Assembly: GCF_000025485.1 (NCBI RefSeq)
Contig: NC_013851.1
Location: 3,344,001 to 3,408,000 of the forward strand
Source of the DNA: Allochromatium vinosum DSM 180
GTDB lineage: Bacteria > Pseudomonadota > Gammaproteobacteria > Chromatiales > Chromatiaceae
Direction: 5' to 3'
Length of the DNA: 64,000 bases
This document shows, piece by piece, positions 51,478 through 60,242 of the stretch. The notes beneath the pieces are model-generated. The model had not been told where the DNA came from. It ran no database searches and was given only the letters and a program-made list of their open reading frames with translations. A program made the position numbers and the translations under genes. Numbering within the stretch: the stretch's first letter is position 1; each line of letters opens with the position of its first letter.

Positions 51478-52085
51478 GAACCACCCCCCAGGACGAAACC
51501 ATAGATATCCAGCCTCACCGTGAGTTCGCCCGCCTGATTGGCCATCAGGTGACGCCGTACCAGGGCTGGACTGGACGATACCGCCGGACGCGCGGCGGAG
51601 CGTACCGAGAGACGCTCGACGAACAGAAAGGGGCGCGTCTGTTCGAGACGATAGAGCACCTCCATCAGCGTCTCGGTCGAACCCTGGATCTGGGTGCGCA
51701 CACGGATACGCGGCGGCATGTCCTGAGCCTCCGGCGGCAGGATCTGGGTGCTGATCAGACGCCCTGAAGCGGCGGTGACGATGTCCTGGACCCGCGCCTG
51801 GAGCTGAGCGCCGGCGAGCGCCTGGGTCGGAGCCTTGAAGTAGAAGGCATCGAAGGCGTCATTGGTCCGGGCCTGCTCCAGCTCGGCTTGCAGCGCCGGG
51901 CGCGTGCTCACCAGACGCTGGTAGCGCATCAATTGATCGCGGCTGGTGGCGATGCGGTCATCGAGTTCCGAGATCCGGCTCAGCCAGGGAATCACGATGG
52001 CCGCCAGCAACAGCATGGGCAGCAGCATCACCGCGCCGAGCGAGACCAGACAGAGCGCTCGGTCGGCCCGAGCCTTGGGCTTCAT
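51474..52085 (-). CDS. gspM: Type II secretion protein GspM
   Basis: The 203-residue protein has an N-terminal membrane helix (MLLPMLLLAAIVIPWLS), a coiled-coil stretch and a ferredoxin-like periplasmic domain, in the shorter GspMb layout. It is an inner-membrane platform component that partners with GspL. It overlaps gspL and gspN by 4 bases each, so the operon is translationally coupled. Confidence 0.88.
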   Translation of the reverse strand: MKPKARADRALCLVSLGAVMLLPMLLLAAIVIPWLSRISELDDRIATSRDQLMRYQRLVSTRPALQAELEQARTNDAFDAFYFKAPTQALAGAQLQARVQDIVTAASGRLISTQILPPEAQDMPPRIRVRTQIQGSTETLMEVLYRLEQTRPFLFVERLSVRSAARPAVSSSPALVRRHLMANQAGELTVRLDIYGFVLGGGS

Positions 52086-53179
52086 TCGGCACCTCCGCGT
52101 GTGTAGCGGAAGGAAATGTTGAAGCGTTCCTTGCCCGTGCTGGCAATCTGGGTCACGGGCGAGCCGAAGGAAACGCCATCGATGCCGGGCGACTGTTCCA
52201 GGATCGCGATCAGGGCCGTGGCCTGTCCGGATTCGCCGCGGATGTCGACCTGATCGGCGCTGAACTCGAGATTCTGCACCCAGGTATCCTCGGGAATACG
52301 ATCCGTGAGTTCACGCAGCATCGCCAGGATCGAGGGTTGTTCGAGCTTGCGCTGAATCACCGCCGTGCTGCCCTGGCGGACGCGCTCGAGTTCCTGGCGC
52401 AACTCGTCGACGGCGATGGCCTGACTGCGCAGACGTGTGACCTCGGCGTCCAGCTGGCGCGCGATCCGGTGCTTCTGCCACAGGGGCGTCACGAGCATCG
52501 CCATCGCCAGCAGGATCGAGACGATGGCCGAGGCCGAACCGAGCGTCAGACGCCCGTGACGCCGTTTCGGACGCCGTTCGGGGGGAAGCAGATTGGCGCG
52601 GCTCCAGGCGCCGTCCCAGGTGAGGCGATCGACGGGCGTGCCGAGCGCTTCCAACTGCGTGATCCAGTCCTCGACCAGATCACGCCTACACAGGGCCAGA
52701 TCCAGCCGCAGACGCTCGGCCGTCTTGGGACCGCTCAGGGCGACGAAATCGAAGAGCACGTCCTTGGACTCGAAGGGCGAGAGACGATCCAGCTCGTAAC
52801 GGATCACCTGCGGCAGGTTGGCGCGGACCTGCGATGGAAAGGAGACCGTGCGTCTGAGCACGGCCTCGCGCGGCAGCCGCAGCTCGATGCCCGGTGGTCG
52901 CTCCTGTTGGCCGACTCCCGCGATGTCGGGCACGGCCATCCTGTGCGTCAGATCCATCTCGCCCAGCGGGCGCGTCTCCAACCCCATGACCAGCTCGACG
53001 CGTGCCCGCCGTCCCTCGGGTCGAATGACGAGCCAGCGGTTGTAGCGCGCCAGGGTTCGGTGTGCGAACGCGGGCAGACAGCCCAGCAGACGCTCGCCGA
53101 GCGCGCCCGACCCGACTCCGGCGCCGACGATCGGGAGCGCTTCGAAGAAGCGGTTCAAGCGTTCAGTGAACGTCATCAT
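52082..53179 (-). CDS. gspL: Type II secretion protein GspL (PilM/PilN-like)
   Basis: The 365-residue protein has a cytoplasmic actin-like N-domain (RREVLRRTVSFPSQ-type region, YELDRLSPFESKDVLFDF). One membrane helix follows (about 220-240, ASAIVSILLAMAMLVTPLW), then a coiled coil and a PilN-like periplasmic domain. GspL recruits the ATPase GspE to the inner membrane. It overlaps gspK by 17 bases and gspM by 4. Confidence 0.88.
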   Translation of the reverse strand: MMTFTERLNRFFEALPIVGAGVGSGALGERLLGCLPAFAHRTLARYNRWLVIRPEGRRARVELVMGLETRPLGEMDLTHRMAVPDIAGVGQQERPPGIELRLPREAVLRRTVSFPSQVRANLPQVIRYELDRLSPFESKDVLFDFVALSGPKTAERLRLDLALCRRDLVEDWITQLEALGTPVDRLTWDGAWSRANLLPPERRPKRRHGRLTLGSASAIVSILLAMAMLVTPLWQKHRIARQLDAEVTRLRSQAIAVDELRQELERVRQGSTAVIQRKLEQPSILAMLRELTDRIPEDTWVQNLEFSADQVDIRGESGQATALIAILEQSPGIDGVSFGSPVTQIASTGKERFNISFRYTRGGAE

Positions 53180-54095
53180 CAGTCTCCGACTCGCTGTCGC
53201 TCAGGGGTTCCGTCACGAGTCCCTGCCGACGCCACAGTACCTGATAGGGGGGTTGCTGTCCTGGTGCGAGCTGAAAGAGCGCCTCCATCCGCCGAGCCGC
53301 ACCACTCGATCGCGGTCCAGTGACCTGGAGGCGGTAGACCGGACCGCCACGCTCGATCAGGGTCGTCGAGGTGGTACCTGAGACCTCGGCGCGATCACGC
53401 TCGGCGATCTCCTCGCGCGCCTCCTCCAGCGTGAGTCCCTTGAGTGTCGCCAACACCGCCGGCGAGGCGAAACGCTCGACCGGCTGCGACGAACCGCCCT
53501 GGACCGAGACCTCGGGGGCGAGCAGGCGATAGCGTTCGGGTGTCATACCGAGAACCTGCCGCAGCTCCTCGACCGCTTCATAGGCGGCATCCTTGGCACC
53601 GAGCGCACGACCGGCCTCGGCATAGTCGGCATCCTCGGCACCGTTGAGCAGGGCCAGATCGTCCTCGTCGCGCCAGTCGACGATCGCCGCCGCCAGCGCA
53701 TCGGCCTCCTCGGGCAGCAGGCCGAGCACTTCCAGCAGTGTCCGCAGGCTCTCGGGCCGGATCTGGTTGAGATCGTAGCGCGAGGACTCGTTGAAGACAC
53801 GCAGGGTCAGCTCAGAGCCGGCGAAAGACCAGATGCGCGACCGGCCGTCAGGTAACCAGGCTGTTCCCTGCTCCGCGTCGACCTGGGCCTCCGGGGTCAT
53901 GTAATGCAGCGCGGTATAGGCGATGGCGGCTTCGGCGAGGGTCCGGAAGCGCGCCGACTCGACATGGTTGTCGGCCAGGGCGACCTCGGTGCGGCGCGAG
54001 ACGGTCAGGCTCACGGCCATGACCGTCAGGAGCGTCAACACCCACATCACGAGCATGAGCGCGATGCCGCGCTGGTATCTGCGACCTGTCATCAT
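53163..54095 (-). CDS. gspK: Type II secretion minor pseudopilin GspK
   Basis: The start at 54095 overlaps the gspJ stop by 4 bases and gives 310 residues. The prepilin cleavage site is RG/IALMLVMWVLTLL, with no Glu5, which is normal for GspK at the pseudopilus tip. The large periplasmic part has the helical insertion of the family (LNQIRPESLRTLLEVLGL and WRDEDD). It sits at the tip with GspI and GspJ. Confidence 0.93.
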   Translation of the reverse strand: MMTGRRYQRGIALMLVMWVLTLLTVMAVSLTVSRRTEVALADNHVESARFRTLAEAAIAYTALHYMTPEAQVDAEQGTAWLPDGRSRIWSFAGSELTLRVFNESSRYDLNQIRPESLRTLLEVLGLLPEEADALAAAIVDWRDEDDLALLNGAEDADYAEAGRALGAKDAAYEAVEELRQVLGMTPERYRLLAPEVSVQGGSSQPVERFASPAVLATLKGLTLEEAREEIAERDRAEVSGTTSTTLIERGGPVYRLQVTGPRSSGAARRMEALFQLAPGQQPPYQVLWRRQGLVTEPLSDSESETDDDVH

Positions 54096-54808
54096 CGGGG
54101 TTGATCGGGCAGGGTCACGACGAGATCGGGCCAGGATTGTTCGGTCGTCTCCAGACGGATCCGCACCAGCTTCGGCAGGCGGGCCTGCTCCAGCCACTCA
54201 TCGTGCCAGTCCGCTTCACTCTCGCCATCGAGCACGCCATAGTAAGCCAGCTCGAAGCGACTCACCTTCGCCAGCAGCCAGGCGCGTCCGAACGCGCCAT
54301 CGGCGGCGTCGAGATCGGTGCGCAGATCGCTCAGCGATGCCGCCTCCTGCTTGGTCATCGGTTCCCAGGGCACGACCTCGCCGCCGCCCTCCAGGATCTC
54401 GGGATGCAGGAGCCAGCGCGTCAGCATCAGCGTGCGCGCCTCGTCCGTGCCTTCCAGCTCCAGACGCAGGATATAGAGTCCGGACAGACCGACATGCTCA
54501 GACAGAGGCGCGGCCCACTCGATACGCTCCGACTCCCCCGCGAAGACCTGGACACTCTGTCCATCGTAGACGGCGCTGATCGGCCGGGTCTGACCGAGCG
54601 TGCGTCGGAGAACGCCATCGGCCAGTCGCAGGCCGGACAGACGCTCGCCGACCGTCTCGACCGCCTCCCAGGAGCGGCCGCCGAGCCGCAGCCCCGAAAA
54701 CAGCAGCAGTGAGATCAGACCGATGATCGCCAGCGCGATCACCAGCTCGATCAGCGTGAAGCCGCGCCCCGCGCGCCGGCCCTGGTTCGAGATCGTGCGC
54801 CGGTTCAT
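54092..54808 (-). CDS. gspJ: Type II secretion minor pseudopilin GspJ
   Basis: The 238-residue pseudopilin has the prepilin site RG/FTLIELVIALAIIGL, with Glu5 present, and a beta-rich periplasmic domain. It forms part of the pseudopilus tip complex. It overlaps gspI and gspK by 4 bases each. Confidence 0.93.
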   Translation of the reverse strand: MNRRTISNQGRRAGRGFTLIELVIALAIIGLISLLLFSGLRLGGRSWEAVETVGERLSGLRLADGVLRRTLGQTRPISAVYDGQSVQVFAGESERIEWAAPLSEHVGLSGLYILRLELEGTDEARTLMLTRWLLHPEILEGGGEVVPWEPMTKQEAASLSDLRTDLDAADGAFGRAWLLAKVSRFELAYYGVLDGESEADWHDEWLEQARLPKLVRIRLETTEQSWPDLVVTLPDQPR

Positions 54809-55221
54809 GGGGTTGTGTTCGCCAGCGGATCGACCAGCTTCAGGGTCGAGAGCATCAGGCGTCGCGGCCGCCCGGCGTCGAACCAGAGCACGCCGGCATT
54901 GACGCGATAGGCCGTGACCGACAGCGTGGCCGTTGGAAACTCGTCGGATAGATCGAGTTCGAACAGCGTCAGCTCCCAGGAGAAGCCGCTCTCGGTCTCG
55001 CCCGAGACCGTCCCTTCCTCCAGGACGATCTCATGCCCGGCCAGGGTGAGCAGTGATTCGGCGAGGGTCGCGGCCTGCGTGTATTGGGCCGAGGCGAGGG
55101 TCGCGCTGGTGGCGCGCGAGAAGATGCCGAGCAGCACCCCGAGCGAGACGGCCAGGATCGCGAAGGCGACCAGCACCTCCAGCAGCGAGAACCCGCGCTG
55201 AGCCTGACGACGCCGCATCAC
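54805..55221 (-). CDS. gspI: Type II secretion minor pseudopilin GspI
   Basis: The 138-residue pseudopilin has the cleavage site RG/FSLLEVLVAFAILAVSLG and the GspI-type YTQAATLAESLL stretch. It nucleates the tip complex with GspJ and GspK. It overlaps gspH and gspJ by 4 bases each. Confidence 0.93.
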   Translation of the reverse strand: MMRRRQAQRGFSLLEVLVAFAILAVSLGVLLGIFSRATSATLASAQYTQAATLAESLLTLAGHEIVLEEGTVSGETESGFSWELTLFELDLSDEFPTATLSVTAYRVNAGVLWFDAGRPRRLMLSTLKLVDPLANTTP

Positions 55222-55691
55222 TCGGACCAGGAGTCCAGTTCGATGCGCCCGGTCAGCCAGGCAACACCGATTTGATAGCCATGCCCATCCTGGGACAGCA
55301 CGAGACGCCCGCCGGTCGAACTGCCGTCGGGGAAAAAACGGATGAGGCCACGCTGTTCGTCGATCAGCTCGCGACTGGCGGCATCGAGCTGGAGCGAGAG
55401 CCGCTCGGGCAAGGAGAGCGCACGATAGCCGGCGAGCGTCAGACGGTGGTGTTCGAGATCGACCAGCACCTGGGTCTCTTCGCCGCGCCGGATGGCCGAC
55501 TCACGCGCCAGACGCAGCGTGGCAGCCGTGCGGCGTGCGGCGGACTTCATTTCCAGCCCTGGAAAGGCGGCTGAAAAGAGCGTCGGCACCGCCGTCATGA
55601 TGACGGCGGCGATGGCCATGACCACCAGCAATTCGACCAGGGTAAAGCCGCGCGTGCCTCGCCCTGATCGATGGACCTGGATTATTCCCAA
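55218..55691 (-). CDS. gspH: Type II secretion minor pseudopilin GspH
   Basis: The 157-residue pseudopilin has the cleavage site RG/FTLVELLVVMAIAAVIM and a beta domain typical of GspH/FimT (ARRTAATLRLARESAIRRGEE). It links the tip complex to the GspG fibre. It overlaps the gspG end by 10 bases and gspI by 4. Confidence 0.92.
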   Translation of the reverse strand: MGIIQVHRSGRGTRGFTLVELLVVMAIAAVIMTAVPTLFSAAFPGLEMKSAARRTAATLRLARESAIRRGEETQVLVDLEHHRLTLAGYRALSLPERLSLQLDAASRELIDEQRGLIRFFPDGSSTGGRLVLSQDGHGYQIGVAWLTGRIELDSWSE

Positions 55692-56110
55692 CTCTTGACG
55701 TCGGCGTTATCGCCCTCGCCGCCCTCGCGATTGTCGGCGCCGAGCGACCAGATGTCGTAGCTGCCGTGTTCGCCGGGGAACCGGTACTGATAGTCGAAGC
55801 CCCAGGGATCCTTGGGCACTTCGCTCTTCTTCAGATAGGGACCGTTCCAGTTCGGCATGCTGCCCGGATTCTCGACCAGCGCCTTGAGTCCTTCGTTCTC
55901 GGTCGGATAGCGGCCCAGTTCGAGGCGATAGAGATCGAGGGTCGAGGACAGATCCTCGATCTGGAGCCTGGCCGTCTTGCTCTTGGAGCTGTCCAGGAAT
56001 TTCATCACCTTTGGACCGACCAGTCCGGCAAGCAGCCCCAGGATGGCCAGCACGACCAGGAGTTCGACCAGGGTGAAGCCGCCGTGACGGCGCGAAGTCT
56101 TGAAACGCAT
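55682..56110 (-). CDS. gspG: Type II secretion major pseudopilin GspG
   Basis: The 142-residue major pseudopilin has the cleavage site GG/FTLVELLVVLAILGLLAGLVGP. The characteristic C-terminal calcium-loop region is WNGPYLKKSEVPKDPWGFDYQYRFPGEHGSYDIWSLGADN. It polymerises into the periplasmic pseudopilus. The gene lies 78 bases after gspF. Confidence 0.96.
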   Translation of the reverse strand: MRFKTSRRHGGFTLVELLVVLAILGLLAGLVGPKVMKFLDSSKSKTARLQIEDLSSTLDLYRLELGRYPTENEGLKALVENPGSMPNWNGPYLKKSEVPKDPWGFDYQYRFPGEHGSYDIWSLGADNREGGEGDNADVKSWE

Positions 56111-56188
56111 GTGGAACTGACCTCTTGAGAGTGGATCCTTGAATTCGATGGCGCATTCTAAACCCGGCTCGACGAACAGGACATCGCC

Positions 56189-57397
56189 TCAGAAGACGAG
56201 TTCATTGGCGCCGAGAATGGCCATCAGGATCGACAGGATGATCCCGGCCACGATGACGCCGAGTCCGATGATCAGGATCGGTTCCAGCAGCGTCAGCATC
56301 CGCTGCACGCTCACCCGCGTCTCGCGGTCGTAGAGACTGGCGACCTTGGCCAGCATGGCATCGAGACTGCCGGACTCCTCACCGACACGGATCATTTGCA
56401 GCGCCAGATCAGGCAGCGCCTGGAGTCGGGCCAGCGGGCCGGCGAGGCCGCGCCCGTGCTTGAGTTCTTCGCCGGCTTCCTCGATCAGGCCGAAGAGCTT
56501 CTGATTGGAGACCACTTCCTTGGCGAGGTTCAGGGCACTGAGCAGAGGCAGGCCGTTCTTCAGCAGGGTCGAGAGTGTGTGACACAGCCGCGCGGTCTCC
56601 ATCTTCCAGATCAGGTCACCGAACAGCGGCAGCGTCAGCACCCGACGGTCGAGCCGGGCCTTGGCGGAGGGATTCTGGAGCCAGCGCTCGATGACGACAG
56701 CCGCCAGCGCAATCATGCACAGCATCGCCCACCAGTAGTGACGGAACAGATCCCCGGCGGCGACCACGATCTGGGTCGACAGCGGCAGCGCCTCGCCCAT
56801 GTCCTCGAACAGCACTGTGAACTGCGGCACCACGAACACCAGCAGCAGGATCACCGAGAGCGCCGCGACGAACAGCAGGATCGAGGGATAGACCAGGGCC
56901 GAGGTCACAGTCTGGCGCAGCTCGGCCAGACGTTCCAGATAGTCGGCCAGTCGATCCAGAACCTGTTCCATGGCGCCGCTCGCCTCGCCGGCCCGTACCA
57001 TGTTGATGTAGAGACGCGGAAACTGCTTGTCCTGAGCCTCCAGCGCGCTGGAGAAGGTCGCGCCGCCGCGCACCCGTTCCTGCAAGTCCGAGAGCACGCG
57101 CACCAGATGCTCCTCGGAGGTCAGATCGACGAGAATCTGGAGCGAGCGGTCCAGGGTCAGGCCGGCTTCGAGCAGGGTCGCCAGCTCGCGTGTGAGGATG
57201 CCGATCTCTTTCTGGCTCAGACGTCGGCGCCGACGCCGGCCCAGCTTGACCGTCAGACTCCTGGTGGTGCGCGCCTCGATCGGGATCAGGCCCGTCGCCT
57301 GGAGATGGCGGATGACGGCCGATTCGTCGGCGGCGTCCATCTCGCCCTCGACCGTTTCACCGTCGAGTTTGACGGCCTTGTAGAAAAACTTGGGCAT
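56189..57397 (-). CDS. gspF: Type II secretion inner-membrane protein GspF
   Basis: The 402-residue polytopic platform protein has two GspF repeats and three membrane helices. Examples are GATFSSALEAQDKQFPRLYINMVRAGEASG and the second-repeat match PDLALQMIRVGEESGSLD. It is the first T2SS gene of the run visible here. No clear ribosome site precedes it, and gspE is not directly upstream. Instead a nuclease remnant and the pilus cassette follow. Confidence 0.95.
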   Translation of the reverse strand: MPKFFYKAVKLDGETVEGEMDAADESAVIRHLQATGLIPIEARTTRSLTVKLGRRRRRRLSQKEIGILTRELATLLEAGLTLDRSLQILVDLTSEEHLVRVLSDLQERVRGGATFSSALEAQDKQFPRLYINMVRAGEASGAMEQVLDRLADYLERLAELRQTVTSALVYPSILLFVAALSVILLLVFVVPQFTVLFEDMGEALPLSTQIVVAAGDLFRHYWWAMLCMIALAAVVIERWLQNPSAKARLDRRVLTLPLFGDLIWKMETARLCHTLSTLLKNGLPLLSALNLAKEVVSNQKLFGLIEEAGEELKHGRGLAGPLARLQALPDLALQMIRVGEESGSLDAMLAKVASLYDRETRVSVQRMLTLLEPILIIGLGVIVAGIILSILMAILGANELVF

Positions 57398-57445
57398 GGT
57401 TGTAGGGTACGGGGCTCGAACAGCGCAAAAGTACCAGCAAAGCGA

Positions 57446-57554
57446 TCAGTCGGCGCGGTCCACCGGGCTGAGGTTGGCGTTGAGGAAGTGGATCAGCAGG
57501 GCACGGTTGGACTCCGAGCCGAGCATTGAAGACGCCGTCAATCTTGGGGTCAAT
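57446..57554 (-). pseudogene. Remnant of an Rpn-type recombination-promoting nuclease/transposase
   Basis: On the minus strand, IDPKIDGVFNA (57554 down to about 57522) continues, after a shift of frame, as MLGSESNRALLIHFLNANLS to a stop at 57446. This matches the N-terminal region of Rpn/PDDEXK-type putative transposases (DPKIDGVFKALLG...LLIHFLNAIL). The frameshift and the loss of the remaining protein show it is decayed. It marks the boundary between the T2SS operon and the pilus cassette. Confidence 0.7.
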
Positions 57555-57872
57555 GGGATGATCATATAGATGAGTCTAATCAGGATCTGGGCGAGCAACA
57601 ATCACCAGACGCAGAGGTTTCAGCCGGCGGCGTCCGGCTCGCACGCAAAGCTCGACCTGGGCCGTGCTCAGCCTTGTGGCCTGCACAACCTGCCCATCGC
57701 TCAGCGAGCCTCGCCCATAATTCGCAGCATAAGCTCATGATTAAAATACATTTTTAAACTCGAACATCCTACTCCAAGCTCCAAGAATCGGTCGATAAAC
57801 GAAGCTGCTCGATTCTTTATTATGTACGGAAGAGACCTTCTCAAAGCAGATGGACATGCTATCTTTTGATGC
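57555..57872. other. AT-rich gap upstream of the pilin cassette
   Basis: About 320 bases with no supported gene. The part from 57720 is strongly A/T rich and should hold the promoter of the pilin cassette; TTTATTAT near 57816 is a possible -10, without a clear -35. An open minus-strand stretch before a TAG near 57575 (ending VIVARPDPD) may be further decayed coding sequence, but I cannot assign it. Confidence 0.45.
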
Positions 57873-58376
57873 ATGAAAACGCCTCTAAGCACAGTCGGTC
57901 GTCAAGCAGGCTTCACGCTGTTGGAGCTCATGGTCACGGTTGCTGTCGCGACCATTCTCCTGGCCATCGCGGTTCCCAGCTTCCAGGATGTCATCCGCAG
58001 GAACCGCTTGGCGGCCGCGACAAATGATTTTCTTGCTTCCATCTACTACACGCGCAGCGAGGCGGTCAAAGAAGACAAACGCGCCATCATGTGCGCTTCC
58101 AGCAACGGCAGCACCTGCACGGGAAGCTGGGCTGACGGCTGGATCGTGGTCGTGGATTCCAATCAAAACGACGAAGTGAATGAAACGGACAAGCTAGTTT
58201 TGGTACGAGAGGCACCGCCATCCGGTATTTCTATTGAAGGCAAGACCAAGATTGCTTACATGCCCAGCGGCCGGGTAGCATCTTTTGGCCACGGCACCAT
58301 TACCATTGGGGCTAGTGGCCATACCAAGAAAATAATCATCTCGACTAGCGGCAGACCGAGGGTAGAAGATGGCTAA
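57873..58376 (+). CDS. Type IV pilus minor pilin, FimT/FimU-like
   Basis: The 167-residue prepilin has the cleavage site AG/FTLLELMVTVAVATILL, with Glu5 present, followed by the GspH/FimT-type domain (AVPSFQDVIRRNRLAAATNDF). Minor pilins of this type prime pilus assembly with PilV, PilW, PilX and PilY1. It starts the cassette and overlaps pilV by 8 bases. Codon usage is less GC-rich than in the T2SS genes. Confidence 0.9.
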   Translation: MKTPLSTVGRQAGFTLLELMVTVAVATILLAIAVPSFQDVIRRNRLAAATNDFLASIYYTRSEAVKEDKRAIMCASSNGSTCTGSWADGWIVVVDSNQNDEVNETDKLVLVREAPPSGISIEGKTKIAYMPSGRVASFGHGTITIGASGHTKKIIISTSGRPRVEDG

Positions 58377-58911
58377 TCGTCGACGCCCGCTGGGCTTTCG
58401 CCATTCGCGTGGAACCTCTCTCATCGAAGCGATGGTCACGGCGGTTGTGCTGGCCATTGGGTTATTAGGCATTGCGGCTTTGCAGGGGGCCGGACTGAGG
58501 GCAAATAACGATGCCAAGTTCCAAACGCTGGCATCCGATGTGGCCTGGGATCTGGCCGATCGCATGCGCGCCAATGTGCACGACTACGCGGATGAAAACA
58601 CCAGTCCCTATGTCACCTCTGCGGCCACGAACTGCGGCTCGTCCCCCTCAAAAACCTGCGCCATGACTCCGGATGACAGCCCTGTCGACTGTTCGAGTGC
58701 GGACATGGCCGCCTTCGATCTCTATCAGGTTAGCTGCGTCAACGGGGTCGATCTCTTGCCTTCCGGTACTCTTTCCGTGACCTGCACGAACACAGGCGCG
58801 CGGGCCACCCCCTGTAGGATCACCGTGGGCTGGCAGGGACCAAACGACACAGAGGCGCAACAAATCGTCGTGGATCTGATTCCGGGCCGCCCGGAAGATT
58901 TGGTGGACTGA
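58369..58911 (+). CDS. pilV: Type IV pilus minor pilin PilV
   Basis: The 180-residue prepilin has the site RG/TSLIEAMVTAVVLAIGLLG, where Thr replaces the usual Phe at position 1, which is common in PilV. The N-terminal ALQGAGLRANNDAKFQTLASDVAWDLADRMRAN is a PilV signature. It contains several cysteines that may form disulfides. It lies between fimT and pilW. Confidence 0.9.
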   Translation: MANRRRPLGFRHSRGTSLIEAMVTAVVLAIGLLGIAALQGAGLRANNDAKFQTLASDVAWDLADRMRANVHDYADENTSPYVTSAATNCGSSPSKTCAMTPDDSPVDCSSADMAAFDLYQVSCVNGVDLLPSGTLSVTCTNTGARATPCRITVGWQGPNDTEAQQIVVDLIPGRPEDLVD

Positions 58912-58913
58912 AC

Positions 58914-59741
58914 ATGGCAACTCGCACACACCAGGCCGGCATGTCGCTGATCAGCCTACTCATTGGCGCCACCATCGGCATATTGCTGACCGGTGCGGCG
59001 GGTAAAGTCTACCTGGATTCCCGCATCGCTTTTTCAGCCAATGAGGTTGTTGCCGCCACCATGGAGAATGGTCGTTTCGCCATCGATGATTTGAGACGTA
59101 CCCTGATGATGACGGGCCGGCTGCTTAGGGCCGATAACCTCCCCTTCGGCGATCCTGACGATCCAGGCAAGGCGAAGCTGCAGCTGCTTGATGATCAGGA
59201 TCCCGGCGCGTCGGACAAAATCGTGGTGTTCTATGGCTCTAATACAGGCTGCGACGATTCCGACACCGATGCCAACAGATGCCAGCTCGATTGTTTGGGA
59301 AATCAAATTAACAAAAATAACACGACACCCTACCGGGCCAGGATCGAGTTCCATCTTTCCGGTTCTCGCGAGCTTCGGTGCAGCGTTGATGGCGGACAAC
59401 CTGAGCCGCTGGCGTCTGGAATCGAGACCTTCCAGGTTCTCTACGGCTGGGACACGGACGGCGACCGTTATCCTAATCTTTACGTCAATGCGACCGAGGC
59501 CGCTGCTAATGGCCTGTGGTCTCCCAAGGGGCGGATTGTCGCGCTCCGGATCGGGGTGCTTGCGAGTTCCGCTGACATGACGCTTCCGCAAGCGGCGCGA
59601 ACCGAGGGTGAAAAGGCCTTCGATGTACTGGATGTCAAGTACACAGTTTCCCCTCCGTCCGGCAGTAGCAAGCTGGATAAGTACTACCGCGTATACACCA
59701 GCACCATCTCTCTGCGTAATCTTGAGGCGGTTGAGCAATGA
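58914..59741 (+). CDS. pilW: Type IV pilus minor pilin PilW-like, without Glu5
   Basis: The 275-residue protein matches PilW in length and position, and its domain contains GRFAIDDLRRTLMMTG and the late GIETFQVLYGWDTDGD. The prepilin site reads AG/MSLISLLIGATIGI. Met is at position 1 and Ser at position 5, where PilW normally has Glu. Four cysteines cluster at residues 115-130 or so. It lies 2 bases after pilV and overlaps pilX by 4. Confidence 0.87.
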   Translation: MATRTHQAGMSLISLLIGATIGILLTGAAGKVYLDSRIAFSANEVVAATMENGRFAIDDLRRTLMMTGRLLRADNLPFGDPDDPGKAKLQLLDDQDPGASDKIVVFYGSNTGCDDSDTDANRCQLDCLGNQINKNNTTPYRARIEFHLSGSRELRCSVDGGQPEPLASGIETFQVLYGWDTDGDRYPNLYVNATEAAANGLWSPKGRIVALRIGVLASSADMTLPQAARTEGEKAFDVLDVKYTVSPPSGSSKLDKYYRVYTSTISLRNLEAVEQ

Positions 59742-60226
59742 TGTTCTATGCAAAGCGGCAAAGAGGTGCAGCTCTGGTCATCGCGGCGGTGCTGCTGGTG
59801 GCGATGACACTCATCAGCGTCACGTCCATGCGATCGTCCGTCACGAATATCAAGATTTCCACCAATCAGCGCATGAAGCAGGGCGCCTACCAGGCGGCCG
59901 AAAGCGCCCTGATGCAGATTCTCGACGAGAATCCCCATGAGGTCATACCGAAAACCAATACAGTTGGTGACTTCGAGAAACACCCGAATTATTACCAAGA
60001 CCGCTTGAAAAGCGATGACCAGGATCGTCCTTACACGGAAGCAGATGTCATCATGCGGTTTGAGGGTAGGCGAAACAATATTTTGATTTCAGGTGAGGCG
60101 CTTGGCTCGATCGTGCTCTTGTATCAAGCGGATGCTTATGGTCGCGTGAGAGGGGTTGGCGGCGAATCGGTGGGGGCTGGGGCAGTTAATCGAATGGGTG
60201 CCGGCTTGGTGCGTCCGAGTCAATGA
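59738..60226 (+). CDS. pilX: Type IV pilus minor pilin PilX
   Basis: The 162-residue protein has the PilX N-terminus RG/AALVIAAVLLVAMTLISV, with no Glu5 as usual for PilX, then MKQGAYQAAESALMQ. It works with PilV, PilW and PilY1 at the pilus tip. It overlaps the pilW end by 4 bases and precedes pilY1 by 16. Confidence 0.88.
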   Translation: MMFYAKRQRGAALVIAAVLLVAMTLISVTSMRSSVTNIKISTNQRMKQGAYQAAESALMQILDENPHEVIPKTNTVGDFEKHPNYYQDRLKSDDQDRPYTEADVIMRFEGRRNNILISGEALGSIVLLYQADAYGRVRGVGGESVGAGAVNRMGAGLVRPSQ

Positions 60227-60242
60227 TGAAAGGTAATTTGGC

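Noticed and set aside
57701-57892. Minus-strand frame upstream of the pilin cassette
   Set aside because: Overlaps the fimT start, has no ribosome site and no recognisable family.
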